From Streptomyces novaecaesareae (lineage in GTDB: Bacteria; Actinomycetota; Actinomycetes; Streptomycetales; Streptomycetaceae), in contig NZ_JNWQ01000024.1 in the NCBI RefSeq assembly GCF_000716875.1, forward strand, positions 1 through 64,000: a DNA stretch of 64,000 nucleotides, read 5' to 3'. Under the pieces are notes generated by a model. The model had not been told where the DNA came from, did no database searches, and saw nothing but the letters and a program-made list of their open reading frames with translations. Made by a program: the position numbers and the translations under genes. Below, piece after piece: positions 43,252 through 51,353 of the stretch (positions are counted from its first letter, which is position 1; each line of letters starts with the position of its first letter).

Positions 43252-43997
43252 GCGCGCGCATCCTCTTCGTGACGGGGACGAACACCGACGTCGGCAAGAC
43301 CGTCGCCACCGCGGCCCTCGCCTCGGCGGCGCTGCGGGGCGGGCGCAAGGTCGCCGTCCTCAAGCCGGGGCAGACCGGTGTGACCCCCGGCGAGCCCGGC
43401 GACGCGGCCGAAGTCCGGCGCCTTGCAGGGGAACCGACTGACCGTCAGCTGACGATCCGTGAACTGGCCCGCTACCCCGAGCCGCTCGCCCCCGACACCG
43501 CCGCCCGGCGCTCCGGCCTGCCGTACCTCTCCCCCGCCGAGGTGGCGGCCGAGGTCGCCGAACTCGCCGCCGGCCACGACCTGGTGCTGGTCGAGGGCGC
43601 GGGCGGCCTGCTGGTCCGCTACGACGACCAGGGCCGCACGCTCGCCGACCAGGCCCGGGCCGTCCTCGACGCCGGACTGCCGGCCGAGGTCCTGCTCATT
43701 GCCTCGGCCGGGCTCGGCACGCTCAACATCGTCTCCCTCACGGCAGAGGCCCTGGCGGCACGACGTCTCCCCCTCACCGGCGTCGTGGTCGGCTCCTGGC
43801 CCGCGGCCCCCGGCCTCGCCGAACGCTGCAACCTGGCCGACCTGCCGCGCTCGGCCGGCGCCCCGCTGCTCGGCGCCCTGCCGGAACGGGCGGGCACGGC
43901 AGCGGACTTCGCCGCCCTCGCGGCCGCCTCCCTGGCCCCTGAGCTGGGCGGAACGTGGAACGCGCAGCACTTCGCGGACGCCCATCGAGCCGAATAG
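43248..43997 (+). CDS. bioD: Dethiobiotin synthetase
   Basis: A 249-residue ATP-dependent carboxylase-like enzyme closing the ureido ring of dethiobiotin. The P-loop is [17 protein letters not shown] (residues 8-24), with KPGQTGV and [15 protein letters not shown] downstream. The ATG lies within the ATGA overlap with bioA, so it is translationally coupled. It is the last gene of bioBAD. bioF is separate at 31984-33174, and no bioC or bioH type gene is seen. Confidence 0.96.
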   Translation: MSARILFVTGTNTDVGKTVATAALASAALRGGRKVAVLKPGQTGVTPGEPGDAAEVRRLAGEPTDRQLTIRELARYPEPLAPDTAARRSGLPYLSPAEVAAEVAELAAGHDLVLVEGAGGLLVRYDDQGRTLADQARAVLDAGLPAEVLLIASAGLGTLNIVSLTAEALAARRLPLTGVVVGSWPAAPGLAERCNLADLPRSAGAPLLGALPERAGTAADFAALAAASLAPELGGTWNAQHFADAHRAE

Positions 43998-44075
43998 GCC
44001 CGGCTTCGCTCGAAGGTGTGATCTCCACGCCCGAACCATGGGTGTGGTGGGTACTGGCTGAATACCGTTCCTTCC

Positions 44076-44522
44076 ATGACAGACGGGCTGACCGTGGACG
44101 AGGCCCTGCGGGCCTTGGCCGCCCTGGAGGCGGCGTGGAAGGACGACGACGAGGCGCTGTCCGCCCTTGCGGCGGGCAGCACCGGTGAACAGCCGTTGCC
44201 GGCGCTGGTCGCCGCGTACGGCGAGCACGCGATGGACACCCTGATGGCGCTCGCCTTCGGCCTGCGCTCCAGCATGAGCGACGAGGAGATCGCCGAGATC
44301 TCCGACGCGGTCAGCTCCAACATCGGCGCGAGGATGAGCGCGCTGCTCACCCAGACCCTCAAGGCCTGGGGCACCCTCGCCGCCCCGGACGACTTCGGCG
44401 TCACCAAGATCATCGCCCACACCGTGATCGACGCGATGAGGGCCGTCACCGAGGACCCGAGCAGAACCGAAGTCCTGCCGCTCCTCGCGACCTTCCGCAG
44501 CTACGCCCTCAACGGCGTCTGA
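44076..44522 (+). CDS. Hypothetical protein, 148 residues
   Basis: A small, acidic, helical protein with no signal peptide or membrane segment. It contains EQPLPALVAAYGEHAMDTLMALAFGLRSSMSDEEIAEISDAV, an Ala/Leu-rich pattern. I do not recognise a family. It follows bioD by 78 bases on the same strand and is terminated by a perfect 12-bp hairpin. Coding status is supported by codon bias and a clear ATG. Confidence 0.6.
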   Translation: MTDGLTVDEALRALAALEAAWKDDDEALSALAAGSTGEQPLPALVAAYGEHAMDTLMALAFGLRSSMSDEEIAEISDAVSSNIGARMSALLTQTLKAWGTLAAPDDFGVTKIIAHTVIDAMRAVTEDPSRTEVLPLLATFRSYALNGV

Positions 44523-44537
44523 ACACCGCGCACTTCG

Positions 44538-44572
44538 GCGCGGGCTTCGACAACCCCCGCCGAAGCCCGCGC
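44538..44572 (+). terminator. Hairpin GCGCGGGCTTCG / CGAAGCCCGCGC, copy 1
   Basis: A perfect 12-bp stem with an 11-nt loop, 15 bases after the hypothetical gene. The same stem, followed by the same CTGTTG, recurs at 46446-46477. Confidence 0.75.
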
Positions 44573-44580
44573 TGTTGTGC

Positions 44581-45159
44581 ATGTCCCCTCGTCCGCCCGG
44601 CAACGGGCTGCGCCTGCGGGCCGCCGTGGTCGACGCCGACCCCGAGGGCGCGACCCCGTGGCTCGCCACCGCCTAGGTCCCCGGCGTGCCCCTGGACCAG
44701 GCGATCGCGACCCACGGCCCCTGGCCGGTGAAATGCGTGCGGGCCCTGGGCGCGGGGCTCGCCGAGGCGCTGGAGGCCGTTCACGCCGCCGACCTCGTCC
44801 ACCGGGACCTCAAGCCCTCGAACGTCCTGCTCGCCCCCGACGGCCCCCGGGTCGTCGACTTCGGCATCTCCGTGGCCGCCGAGGCCACCGCGCTCACCCG
44901 CACCGGGGTGATCGTCGGCACCCCCGGCTTCATGGCCCCCGAGCAGCTCACCGGCGCGCCCGTCACCCCGGCCACCGACGTGTTCGCCCTCGGCGCCGTC
45001 CTGGCCTACGCGGCCACCGGCACCGGCCCCTTCGGCACCGGCTCGGCCCAGGCGCTCAACTTCCGCATCGCGTACGAGGAACCAGACCTCTCGCAGTTGC
45101 CGCCGGAACTGGAGATCGTCGCCCGCCGCAGAGCGCGGCCCGTCATCGGGGGTGGCTAG
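44581..45159 (+). pseudogene. Ser/Thr protein kinase fragment, disrupted
   Basis: The sequence encodes the C-lobe of an actinobacterial Pkn2-type kinase: HRDLKPSN catalytic loop, DFG motif, GTPGFMAPEQ activation segment, and ATDVFALGAVLAYAATG. The N-lobe with the ATP glycine loop and lysine is missing. Within the remaining frame, TAG at 44674-44676 interrupts AVVDADPEGATPWLATA|VPGVPLDQ, where related kinases have Tyr (a TAC to TAG change). The end also degrades into RRRARPVIGGG and stops far short of a full kinase. A shorter open frame could start at 44686, but it would lack ATP binding. It is best read as a decaying gene. Confidence 0.87.
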
Positions 45160-45626
45160 CCGAGGTAGGGGGTCGTCCGGTGCTCCAGGAAATGCCGAAG
45201 CCGGAGACGCTGCGTGTGGTGCATCGGCAGCCCCCCGATGTCACCCGGAGCCACGAACCGGAGATCGGTGGACTCGTCGGAGATCCGCAGTTCCCCGCCC
45301 GTGATGCGCGCGGTGAAGCAGACGTTGAACTGCTGCCGAACCTCGCCGTCCGAGTAGGCGATCACGTGTCGGGGGTCGGTGTACGTGCCGACCAGCCCGG
45401 TGATCTCGACGTCGAGGCCGGTCTCCTCGCGGACTTCCCGAACGGCCGTGCCCGGAAGCGACTCACCGAGGTCCATCGTCCCGCCCGGAAGCGCGTACAG
45501 GCCGTTGTCAGTGCGCCGCTGGAGCAGGATTCGCCCTTCGTCGTCCGTGACCACGGCGGACGCTGCCACGGCCAGCCGGTTCGGCTCGGGTGCGTCGGGA
45601 TCGTCGTAGAACTCGGTGCGTGCCAC
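45156..45626 (-). CDS. NUDIX hydrolase
   Basis: A 156-residue hydrolase of nucleoside diphosphates linked to another moiety. The Nudix box reads GGTMDLGESLPGTAVREVREETG, fitting GX5EX7REUXEEXG. The N-terminus RLAVAASAVVTDDEGRILLQRR is typical. The substrate is unknown. Its stop overlaps the end of the kinase fragment by 4 bases on the opposite strand. The ATG at 45626 lacks a strong ribosome site but gives the usual length. Confidence 0.9.
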   Translation of the reverse strand: MARTEFYDDPDAPEPNRLAVAASAVVTDDEGRILLQRRTDNGLYALPGGTMDLGESLPGTAVREVREETGLDVEITGLVGTYTDPRHVIAYSDGEVRQQFNVCFTARITGGELRISDESTDLRFVAPGDIGGLPMHHTQRLRLRHFLEHRTTPYLG

Positions 45627-45682
45627 GTGATCAGCTCTCCTGACTGCTTGGGACTACTGGTAGCCGTCGGGCTGGCGCAGCC

Positions 45683-46429
45683 TCACAGCTGGGATCTGAG
45701 GACGTCGACCTCGCAGCCTGGCGAGTTCGGGTCGAAGCCGTGCTCGGCCAGCCAGCGGACCGCCAGCAGGCTGCGCAGCGACCACCATGCGCGGATCACG
45801 TCGAGGTCGACGTCGGTGCCGTAGCCGGCGACGACGTCGGCGAGGTGCTCCTCGTGGCCGAGCGTCAGGACGGCGAGGTCGAACAGGGCATCGCCCCGGC
45901 TCGCCTCGGACCAGTCGACCACGCCGGTGACCTCGTCACCGTCGACGAAGACGTGGGCGACCTGAAAGTCCCCGTGCACGAACACCGGTGTCCACGGCCG
46001 CAGGGCGGCCTCGGCGACGCGGCGGTTGCGCGTGACCAGCTCGGTGGGAAGGACCTCGTTCGTGAGGAGCCAGGCGCATTCGGCATCGAGGGCCGACGCG
46101 AGCTCGTCAACGCTCCGACCGGGCCACGGCGGCAGCGGCGCGTCGTGCAGCCTCCGTGCGGCGGCACCTGCCGCCGCCCACGCCGCCGGCGAGGCGGTCG
46201 ACGGCTGGCCGAGGCGGCCGAGCGCCGTGCCCGGGAGAGCAGCGAGTGCGAGTACGGGCGGCTTGCGCCACAGGACCTCCGGAGTGGGGATCGGCGCCAT
46301 GGCCATCGCCTCGACCTCGATGTCGGTGCGCAGTTGGTCGGCGTCGATCTTCAGGAACACGTCGCCGACGCGCAGGGTCGCACGCTCGTTATGGGCGACG
46401 ACGACCTCGACTTCTTCCATGTCGACCAT
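45683..46429 (-). CDS. Aminoglycoside phosphotransferase-family (APH/choline kinase fold) protein
   Basis: A 248-residue kinase-fold protein. The catalytic loop VFVHGDFQVAHVFVD has HGD, but with His where most members have Asn. The metal-binding aspartate follows in GVVDWSEASRGDALFDLA. The N-lobe is small, and KIDADQLRTDIEVEAMAM supplies the nucleotide-binding lysine. Start at ATG 46429 (a second ATG is at 46420). It could modify an aminoglycoside, another metabolite or nothing; resistance cannot be assumed. It lies on the same strand as the NUDIX gene, 56 bases upstream. Confidence 0.8.
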   Translation of the reverse strand: MVDMEEVEVVVAHNERATLRVGDVFLKIDADQLRTDIEVEAMAMAPIPTPEVLWRKPPVLALAALPGTALGRLGQPSTASPAAWAAAGAAARRLHDAPLPPWPGRSVDELASALDAECAWLLTNEVLPTELVTRNRRVAEAALRPWTPVFVHGDFQVAHVFVDGDEVTGVVDWSEASRGDALFDLAVLTLGHEEHLADVVAGYGTDVDLDVIRAWWSLRSLLAVRWLAEHGFDPNSPGCEVDVLRSQL

Positions 46430-46445
46430 TATCGCGGGCGGGCGG

Positions 46446-46477
46446 GCGCGGGCTTCGAGCGTCCTCGAAGCCCGCGC
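46446..46477 (-). terminator. Hairpin GCGCGGGCTTCGA / TCGAAGCCCGCGC, copy 2
   Basis: A perfect 13-bp stem with a 6-nt loop, nearly identical in stem and right flank to 44538-44572. It sits just past the small membrane frame and would end the minus-strand unit from 47212. Confidence 0.75.
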
Positions 46478-46482
46478 TGTTG

Positions 46483-46623
46483 CTATGGCCGCACCCTCAT
46501 CCACCCGGCGGCGAGCGCGAATCCGCCCGTCGAGGCCGTCAGGAAGGCGAGGACGAACGCCAGCGCACTCGCCGAAGCGGGAACACCCTCGGGGACCGCG
46601 AGGAGGACGGCACCCGCGATCAC
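46483..46623 (-). CDS. Possible small two-helix membrane protein
   Basis: From GTG 46623 the frame encodes 46 residues with two hydrophobic segments (VIAGAVLLAV and ASALAFVLAFLTASTGGFALAAGW) ending MRVRP. In the same frame, hydrophobic coding potential already begins at about 46660 (RYATVVAAGVIVVGGL), overlapping the end of the 75-residue gene, but there is no ATG, GTG or TTG there. It may be a coupled gene with an unusual start, or a frameshifted remnant. Confidence 0.4.
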   Translation of the reverse strand: MIAGAVLLAVPEGVPASASALAFVLAFLTASTGGFALAAGWMRVRP

Positions 46624-46655
46624 GAGGCCCCCGACGACGATGACGCCGGCGGCAA

Positions 46656-46883
46656 CTACGGTCGCATACCTCTGCGGAGGACGACGACCAGTCGCTCGAT
46701 GACGTCCGGCCGGGCGGCCCCGAGGTCGATCAGGAGGACGCCGGTGGCCTTCGCCGAGCGCCAGTCGATGCCCAGGGAGGGGAGTTTGACGTCGGCGGCG
46801 CTCAGGACGGCCTGGAGGTCGTCGAGGATGTCGGCTGCGATGCGACGGTCCTCGGCCGTGATCTTGTCGATCATGCTGCTCAT
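46656..46883 (-). CDS. Small hypothetical protein, 75 residues
   Basis: It starts MSSMIDKITAEDRRIAADILDD and is acidic and helical, with WRSAKATGVLLIDLGAARPDVIERLVVVLRRG at the end. I recognise no named domain. The ATG at 46883 follows GATGCCCC, a weak ribosome site, 8 bases after the stop of the 106-residue gene, so the two are likely co-transcribed. It overlaps the frame of the possible small membrane protein. Confidence 0.55.
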   Translation of the reverse strand: MSSMIDKITAEDRRIAADILDDLQAVLSAADVKLPSLGIDWRSAKATGVLLIDLGAARPDVIERLVVVLRRGMRP

Positions 46884-46891
46884 GGGGCATC

Positions 46892-47212
46892 TCACAGTTC
46901 GGTGTTCGTGATCCAGCGCGCTTCGGTCTCCCACTCCACGCCGCCGGTGAGCGGGCGGAGGAAGGCGAACCCGTGCTGCCACCCCATGAAGGCGGCCCAG
47001 CACCCGGAACGGACGTCGAAGACCCGCTCGCCGATGGCGGAAGGGCGGTAGGACTCGGATGGCGGCGCCACCCGCCGCACGGGCGGCGCCGCCGGGGCGA
47101 TGGCGTCGGTGCTCAGTCGAGCCTCGGGGACGGCGTCACCGCACTGCGGGCACCGACAGGGCGGGAAGTTCCGCCGCAGGATGAGGCTTTCGCCAGATTG
47201 ATTGTTCGTCAT
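46892..47212 (-). CDS. Hypothetical protein with N-terminal CxCxxC
   Basis: A 106-residue soluble protein. CRCPQCGD near residue 20 could bind zinc if paired with the single later Cys (SGCWAAF) or in a dimer. The C-terminal VRSGCWAAFMGWQHGFAFLRPLTGGVEWETEARW is conserved-looking but unassigned. GGAGCAGGAAAT lies directly before the ATG at 47212. It is divergent from the XRE gene by 131 bases, a common arrangement for the accessory genes of WhiJ-like regulators. Confidence 0.65.
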   Translation of the reverse strand: MTNNQSGESLILRRNFPPCRCPQCGDAVPEARLSTDAIAPAAPPVRRVAPPSESYRPSAIGERVFDVRSGCWAAFMGWQHGFAFLRPLTGGVEWETEARWITNTEL

Positions 47213-47343
47213 ATTTCCTGCTCCACTAAGGCGTTCGCCGGATTCGGCCGTCACCGTTTGTGCATCCAGCGTCACGCCTCGGGGCTAGGATTGTGAAGAA
47301 GCGGCATGTCCCCACCCCTCTTGAAGACATCCGGAGGCCTCAG

Positions 47344-48171
47344 ATGCCCGCGCAGCCTCGCGACCTCACCCCCGACCGATCTCCCCGGCACTTCTTCGGG
47401 TCGGAGATCCGCCACCATCGAACCTGCGCGGGCATGTCCATCGCCGATCTGGGCGAACAGGTTCGCTACAGCAAGTCCCATCTGGCCAACATCGAGGCTG
47501 CACACCGGACTCCGCCGCCGGACCTCCCACCCCTGCTCGACACCGCACTTCCATCTGCCGACGGCTTCTTCACCCGGTTCTACCCACTCGTGAGCACTGA
47601 CTCGTTTCCGGACTGGTCGCGCCGCTATATGACACTCGAACCCCTCGCGAACACGCACCTGAAGTTCTCGCTGTCGATTCCAGGCTTGTGGCAAACCGAG
47701 AACTACGGCCGCGCCTTCCTGCGGCTAGGCCGGCCTCGCGCATCCGAGGAGGAAATCCGAGAACGCTGGAACCGACGTCAGGCTCGGCAACAAATCCTGC
47801 ACAGCCCCGCGCCTCCGTTCATGTGGGTCGTCCTGGACGAGGCAGCTGTCCGCCGGGATGTCGGCAGCCCAGAAATCACCCGCGAACAGATCAGGCACGT
47901 GATCAACATCGCCCAGGGCGCGAACGCCACGGTGCAGATCCTGCCGATTGATCGTCCTCACGGCGCGATGGGCGGCTCGCTCACCCTCCTCCACTTCGAC
48001 GACGCCCCTCGGGTCGCCTACCTGGAAGGAGTTCAGTCTGGTCAACTCATCGAGGCTCCGCACCAGGTGACCGATATGGCACTGATCTACGATACGCTCC
48101 GAGCAGAGGCCCTTACGCCCGACGATTCGATGGCGTGGCTGCAGAGAGCATCGGAGGATCACCCAGAATGA
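47344..48171 (+). CDS. XRE family helix-turn-helix regulator with DUF5753 (WhiJ-like)
   Basis: A 275-residue regulator. The N-terminal helix-turn-helix is at about 15-70 (FFGSEIRHHRTCAGMSIADLGEQVRYSKSHLANIE). The C-terminal DUF5753 sensor domain has IPGLWQTENYGRAFLR, EERWNRRQARQQIL-like spacing, and LTLLHFDDAPRVAYLEG. This is the architecture of WhiJ-type developmental regulators, which streptomycetes carry in many copies beside DUF397 genes. GGAGG precedes the ATG at 47344. TAGGAT at 47286-47291 could be the -10. It overlaps the DUF397 gene by 4 bases. Confidence 0.9.
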   Translation: MPAQPRDLTPDRSPRHFFGSEIRHHRTCAGMSIADLGEQVRYSKSHLANIEAAHRTPPPDLPPLLDTALPSADGFFTRFYPLVSTDSFPDWSRRYMTLEPLANTHLKFSLSIPGLWQTENYGRAFLRLGRPRASEEEIRERWNRRQARQQILHSPAPPFMWVVLDEAAVRRDVGSPEITREQIRHVINIAQGANATVQILPIDRPHGAMGGSLTLLHFDDAPRVAYLEGVQSGQLIEAPHQVTDMALIYDTLRAEALTPDDSMAWLQRASEDHPE

Positions 48172-48401
48172 GCCCGCACACTTCGGCCCCCGACCCCTCC
48201 ATCGCCCGCTGGTTCAAGTCGACTTACAGCGATCCTCAGGGCGAGGGCGACTGCGTGCAGGTAGCCGCCAGCTTCCTCGTCTCCCACGGCCTCGTCCTCA
48301 TCGGCGACACCAAGACCCCCGGAATCCACCTCGCCGTCTCTCCTGAAGCCTTCGCTGCCTTCGTCTCCGCGACCGCTGCCGGTGAGTTCGGCACTATCTG
48401 A
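48168..48401 (+). CDS. DUF397 domain small protein
   Basis: A 77-residue protein with the DUF397 signature WFKSTYSDPQGEGDCVQVA and HLAVSPEAFAAFVSAT. Members pair with XRE/DUF5753 regulators and are thought to counteract or complete them. The ATG overlaps the regulator stop (ATGA). It is 30 bases upstream of the SARP gene and may be in the same transcript. Confidence 0.92.
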   Translation: MSPHTSAPDPSIARWFKSTYSDPQGEGDCVQVAASFLVSHGLVLIGDTKTPGIHLAVSPEAFAAFVSATAAGEFGTI

Positions 48402-48431
48402 TCCACCTACTGCCCAACAGGAGGCAACTCC

Positions 48432-51353
48432 TTGCGATTAGCCGGTGGTCCGGATCCACTCTGTTTCGCGTTACTCGGCGCGCTGCGGGTGCAGCGCGCT
48501 GGCACTGCCATCGAACTGGGCGCGCCTCGGCAGCGGGCCGTCCTGGTCGCCCTTCTCCTCCGGCCGGACGCGGTCGTGACGGTCGACGACCTGATCGCCG
48601 ACCTATGGGGCGAGCAACCGCCCGGCTCGCCCGTCGTCACCCTGCGCTCGTACGTCTCCCAACTGCGCAAGCTGCTGGAGCCGGCCCGCGAAACCCCCAC
48701 CGTCCTGCTCTCCCAGGCGGGTGGGTACCGCCTGGCCGTCGAACCGGACCACATCGACCTGTGGCGCGTCAAACAGCTCCACGAACTGGCCGGACGATGC
48801 TCGACCGAGCAGCCGGAGCGAGCCCGCGCGCATCTGGCTGAAGCCCTCTCGCTCTGGCACGGAGAACCGCTCCTCGACCTGCCCGGCCCCCTCATGCAGC
48901 GCGAGCGGGAACGTCTGTCGACGCTGCGCCTCACGCTCCTGGAGGAGCGCCTCGCCCTCGACGTAACCCTCGCTGCCCCCTCCGACTACCTGCCGGAGCT
49001 GGAGGCCCTGGCCGCCGACCACCCCTTCCGCGAGCGCCTCCAGGGCCTGCTCATCCGCGCCCTGCACCGCCAGGGCCGCACCCCCGAGGCCCGCACGGTC
49101 TACGACGCCCTCCACTCCCGACTCGTCGAGCACCTGGGCATCGATCCGGGCCCCGAACTCGCCGCCCTGCGCGCCGAATTGGACGACTCCGACCAACTCC
49201 CCACAGCATCCCCGCACTTCACCGGCCGACGCGACCACGTCGCCGGCATCAGCCAAGCCCTGACCGGCCAACCCGGCCCCGGCCTGCGCCTGGTGACCGT
49301 CACCGGCATGGCCGGAGTCGGAAAGACGGCTCTCGCCCTACAGGCCGCCCACTCCCTTCGCCCGCACTTCCCGGACGGCCGCCTCTACGCGGACCTGCGC
49401 GGCGCCGACCTGGTGCCCGCCAGCGCGTCCGACATCCTCGCGGACTTCCTGACCACACTGGGCATCCCGCCGACAGCCGTCCCCCAGGACCTCCCCGGCA
49501 GGTCCGCACTGTTCCGGACCGCCACCGCCGGCAAGCGGCTGCTCATCCTCCTCGACAACGCCCGCGATGACGCCCAGATCCAGCCCCTGCTGCCCGGCTC
49601 CCCCGACTGCGCGGTACTTGTCACCAGCCGCACGATGCTCACCAGCGTGCCGTCCGTCCTGCACCTCGCCTTGGACGTGTTCAACCAGGACGAAGCGATC
49701 AGCCTCCTCGACTCGGTCATCGGCACGGCACGCCGGTCCGCGCAGCCCGACCAGGCCGAGCTGTTGGTCGAGGCCTGCGGCCGGCTCCCCCTCGCCCTAC
49801 GGATCGCCGCAGCCCGACTCGTCACGGCTCCACACCAACCGATCGCCGACCTCGTACAGCGCCTCGCCGACGACCGCGAGGGCATCACCGCACTCCGTAC
49901 CCGCAACGTCGCCATCGAGCAAGTCTTCGGCCTCAGTTACCAGTTGCTCGAACCACCCCTGGCAACAGCCTTCCGCATGCTCGCCTGGATCGAGCCGGAC
50001 ATCGGCCTGGCGTCGGCGGCCGCAGTCCTGGGCCTGCCCGACGACCAGGCGGAGCGCTTCGCCGAGTCGCTGGTGGACCAGGCCCTCCTGGAGTCGACGG
50101 CCCCCGGGCGCTACCGCTTCCACGACCTGGTCCGCGCCTTCGCCCGCCGCACGTCACAGCGGCTCGACCCCGACGAACGAACCACCGCCCACCGACGGCT
50201 CCTGACCCTCCTGCTCGCCCGGGCCCGTACGGCCTTCGCCCTCGTCGTCCCCGGCGACCCGGTGGCCGACGTCTTCGGCGGGGCTCTGCCCACCCGCCCG
50301 GTCTTCGCGGACCTGGCCGAGGCCCGCCGGTGGGCGAGAACCGAGACTCCTGCAGCGATCGCCCTCGCCGCCGCCATCGCAACCGAAGCGGACGTCTCCG
50401 CCGGGCCGACGACCGACCTACGCTCCGCCATCGACCTCCTGATCGCCCTCAGCCCGCTCGGCCTCGGCGCCTTCGGCGGCCGGGCGGAGGAGGCGGCCCG
50501 CCTCCTCATCGCCGCCGCGGTCGCACGCAACGACCGTGCCGCGGAGGGCCGTTCCCGGTTCCTGCTGGGCACGGTCCTGCTGGCGCGTGCCCGGCTCGAC
50601 GAGGCGGGCGTCCAGGCCCGCCTGGCGGCCCAGGCCTGCCAGGAGGCGGGTGACCTGGCCGTACTCCGGCAGGCCCTGAACGACCTGGGTCTGATCGCCC
50701 AGGCCGAGGGCCGGCACGAAGAGGCGATCGCCGCCTTCGACGAGTCGGCGGCACTCGCCCGGCGGCTCGGCCACCACTCGGGCGAGGTGGCGAGCACCGC
50801 GAACGCGGCGCTCTCCCGGATCCGCAGCGGTCACGCCGCCGGGGCGGCGGAGACCTGTCGGCGGCTCCTCGCCGAACCGGCCGACGGAACCGCCGACGCC
50901 GGCATGACCGCGTACGTGCACTACGTCCTCGGCCTCGCCTACCAGGTGCTGGGCCGGCTCGACGACGCGGCGGCGCAGTTGCGGGCCTGCATCGGCTGTG
51001 CGGGCCCGGCCGGGGACCTGGACCGCGAGTCGGCCGCCCGGAGCCGCCTGGCCGACGTCCTGCGGCTGCTCGGGCGGGTCGACGAGGCCGTGCGGCAGGC
51101 GGAGTGGGCACTGGCCCTCGCGACGAAAGGTGGGCGACAGCGCGAACGCGCCCTCGCCCACCTGGTGTTGGCGAACACGATGACCGCCCGGGGCGACCAC
51201 CGTGGTGCACAGGATCACGAGGCGAAGGCGCACCTCCTGCTCAGCCGGCTGAGCGCTCCGGAGTCCGCCGTCGCAACGCTGCTGCCGACCACGCCGGACG
51301 CGCCGACCACGCCGGACGCCGCCGACCGGGCCGTCACACCCCGTGAGGGTTGA
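48432..51353 (+). CDS. SARP/AfsR-type regulator with NB-ARC ATPase and TPR domains
   Basis: A 973-residue regulator. The N-terminal winged-helix DNA-binding domain (15-95) contains LGAPRQRAVLVALLLRPDAVVTVDDL. The bacterial transcriptional activation domain follows to about 250. The NB-ARC ATPase has P-loop VTGMAGVGKTALALQ (near 291) and LLILLDNARD, and C-terminal TPR repeats lie at about 690-940. This is the AfsR layout, used to activate antibiotic genes. The start is TTG 48432 with AGGAGG at 7 bases. Codons 3 (48438-48440) and 14 (48471-48473) are TTA, needing the bldA tRNA. No biosynthetic cluster lies in the window. The last 20 bases overlap the next gene, on the opposite strand. Confidence 0.93.
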   Translation: MRLAGGPDPLCFALLGALRVQRAGTAIELGAPRQRAVLVALLLRPDAVVTVDDLIADLWGEQPPGSPVVTLRSYVSQLRKLLEPARETPTVLLSQAGGYRLAVEPDHIDLWRVKQLHELAGRCSTEQPERARAHLAEALSLWHGEPLLDLPGPLMQRERERLSTLRLTLLEERLALDVTLAAPSDYLPELEALAADHPFRERLQGLLIRALHRQGRTPEARTVYDALHSRLVEHLGIDPGPELAALRAELDDSDQLPTASPHFTGRRDHVAGISQALTGQPGPGLRLVTVTGMAGVGKTALALQAAHSLRPHFPDGRLYADLRGADLVPASASDILADFLTTLGIPPTAVPQDLPGRSALFRTATAGKRLLILLDNARDDAQIQPLLPGSPDCAVLVTSRTMLTSVPSVLHLALDVFNQDEAISLLDSVIGTARRSAQPDQAELLVEACGRLPLALRIAAARLVTAPHQPIADLVQRLADDREGITALRTRNVAIEQVFGLSYQLLEPPLATAFRMLAWIEPDIGLASAAAVLGLPDDQAERFAESLVDQALLESTAPGRYRFHDLVRAFARRTSQRLDPDERTTAHRRLLTLLLARARTAFALVVPGDPVADVFGGALPTRPVFADLAEARRWARTETPAAIALAAAIATEADVSAGPTTDLRSAIDLLIALSPLGLGAFGGRAEEAARLLIAAAVARNDRAAEGRSRFLLGTVLLARARLDEAGVQARLAAQACQEAGDLAVLRQALNDLGLIAQAEGRHEEAIAAFDESAALARRLGHHSGEVASTANAALSRIRSGHAAGAAETCRRLLAEPADGTADAGMTAYVHYVLGLAYQVLGRLDDAAAQLRACIGCAGPAGDLDRESAARSRLADVLRLLGRVDEAVRQAEWALALATKGGRQRERALAHLVLANTMTARGDHRGAQDHEAKAHLLLSRLSAPESAVATLLPTTPDAPTTPDAADRAVTPREG

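Noticed and set aside
44674-44676. Read-through or recoding of the TAG in the kinase fragment
   Set aside because: The N-lobe is also absent and the C-terminus is degraded, so recoding one stop would not give a working kinase.
45683-46429. Aminoglycoside resistance gene
   Set aside because: The APH-type fold is clear, but the catalytic-loop Asn is replaced by His and substrate cannot be inferred; resistance is not claimed.
48432-51353. Cluster-situated regulator of an antibiotic cluster in this window
   Set aside because: No PKS, NRPS, terpene, RiPP or other core biosynthetic gene lies nearby, so the SARP target is elsewhere or unknown.
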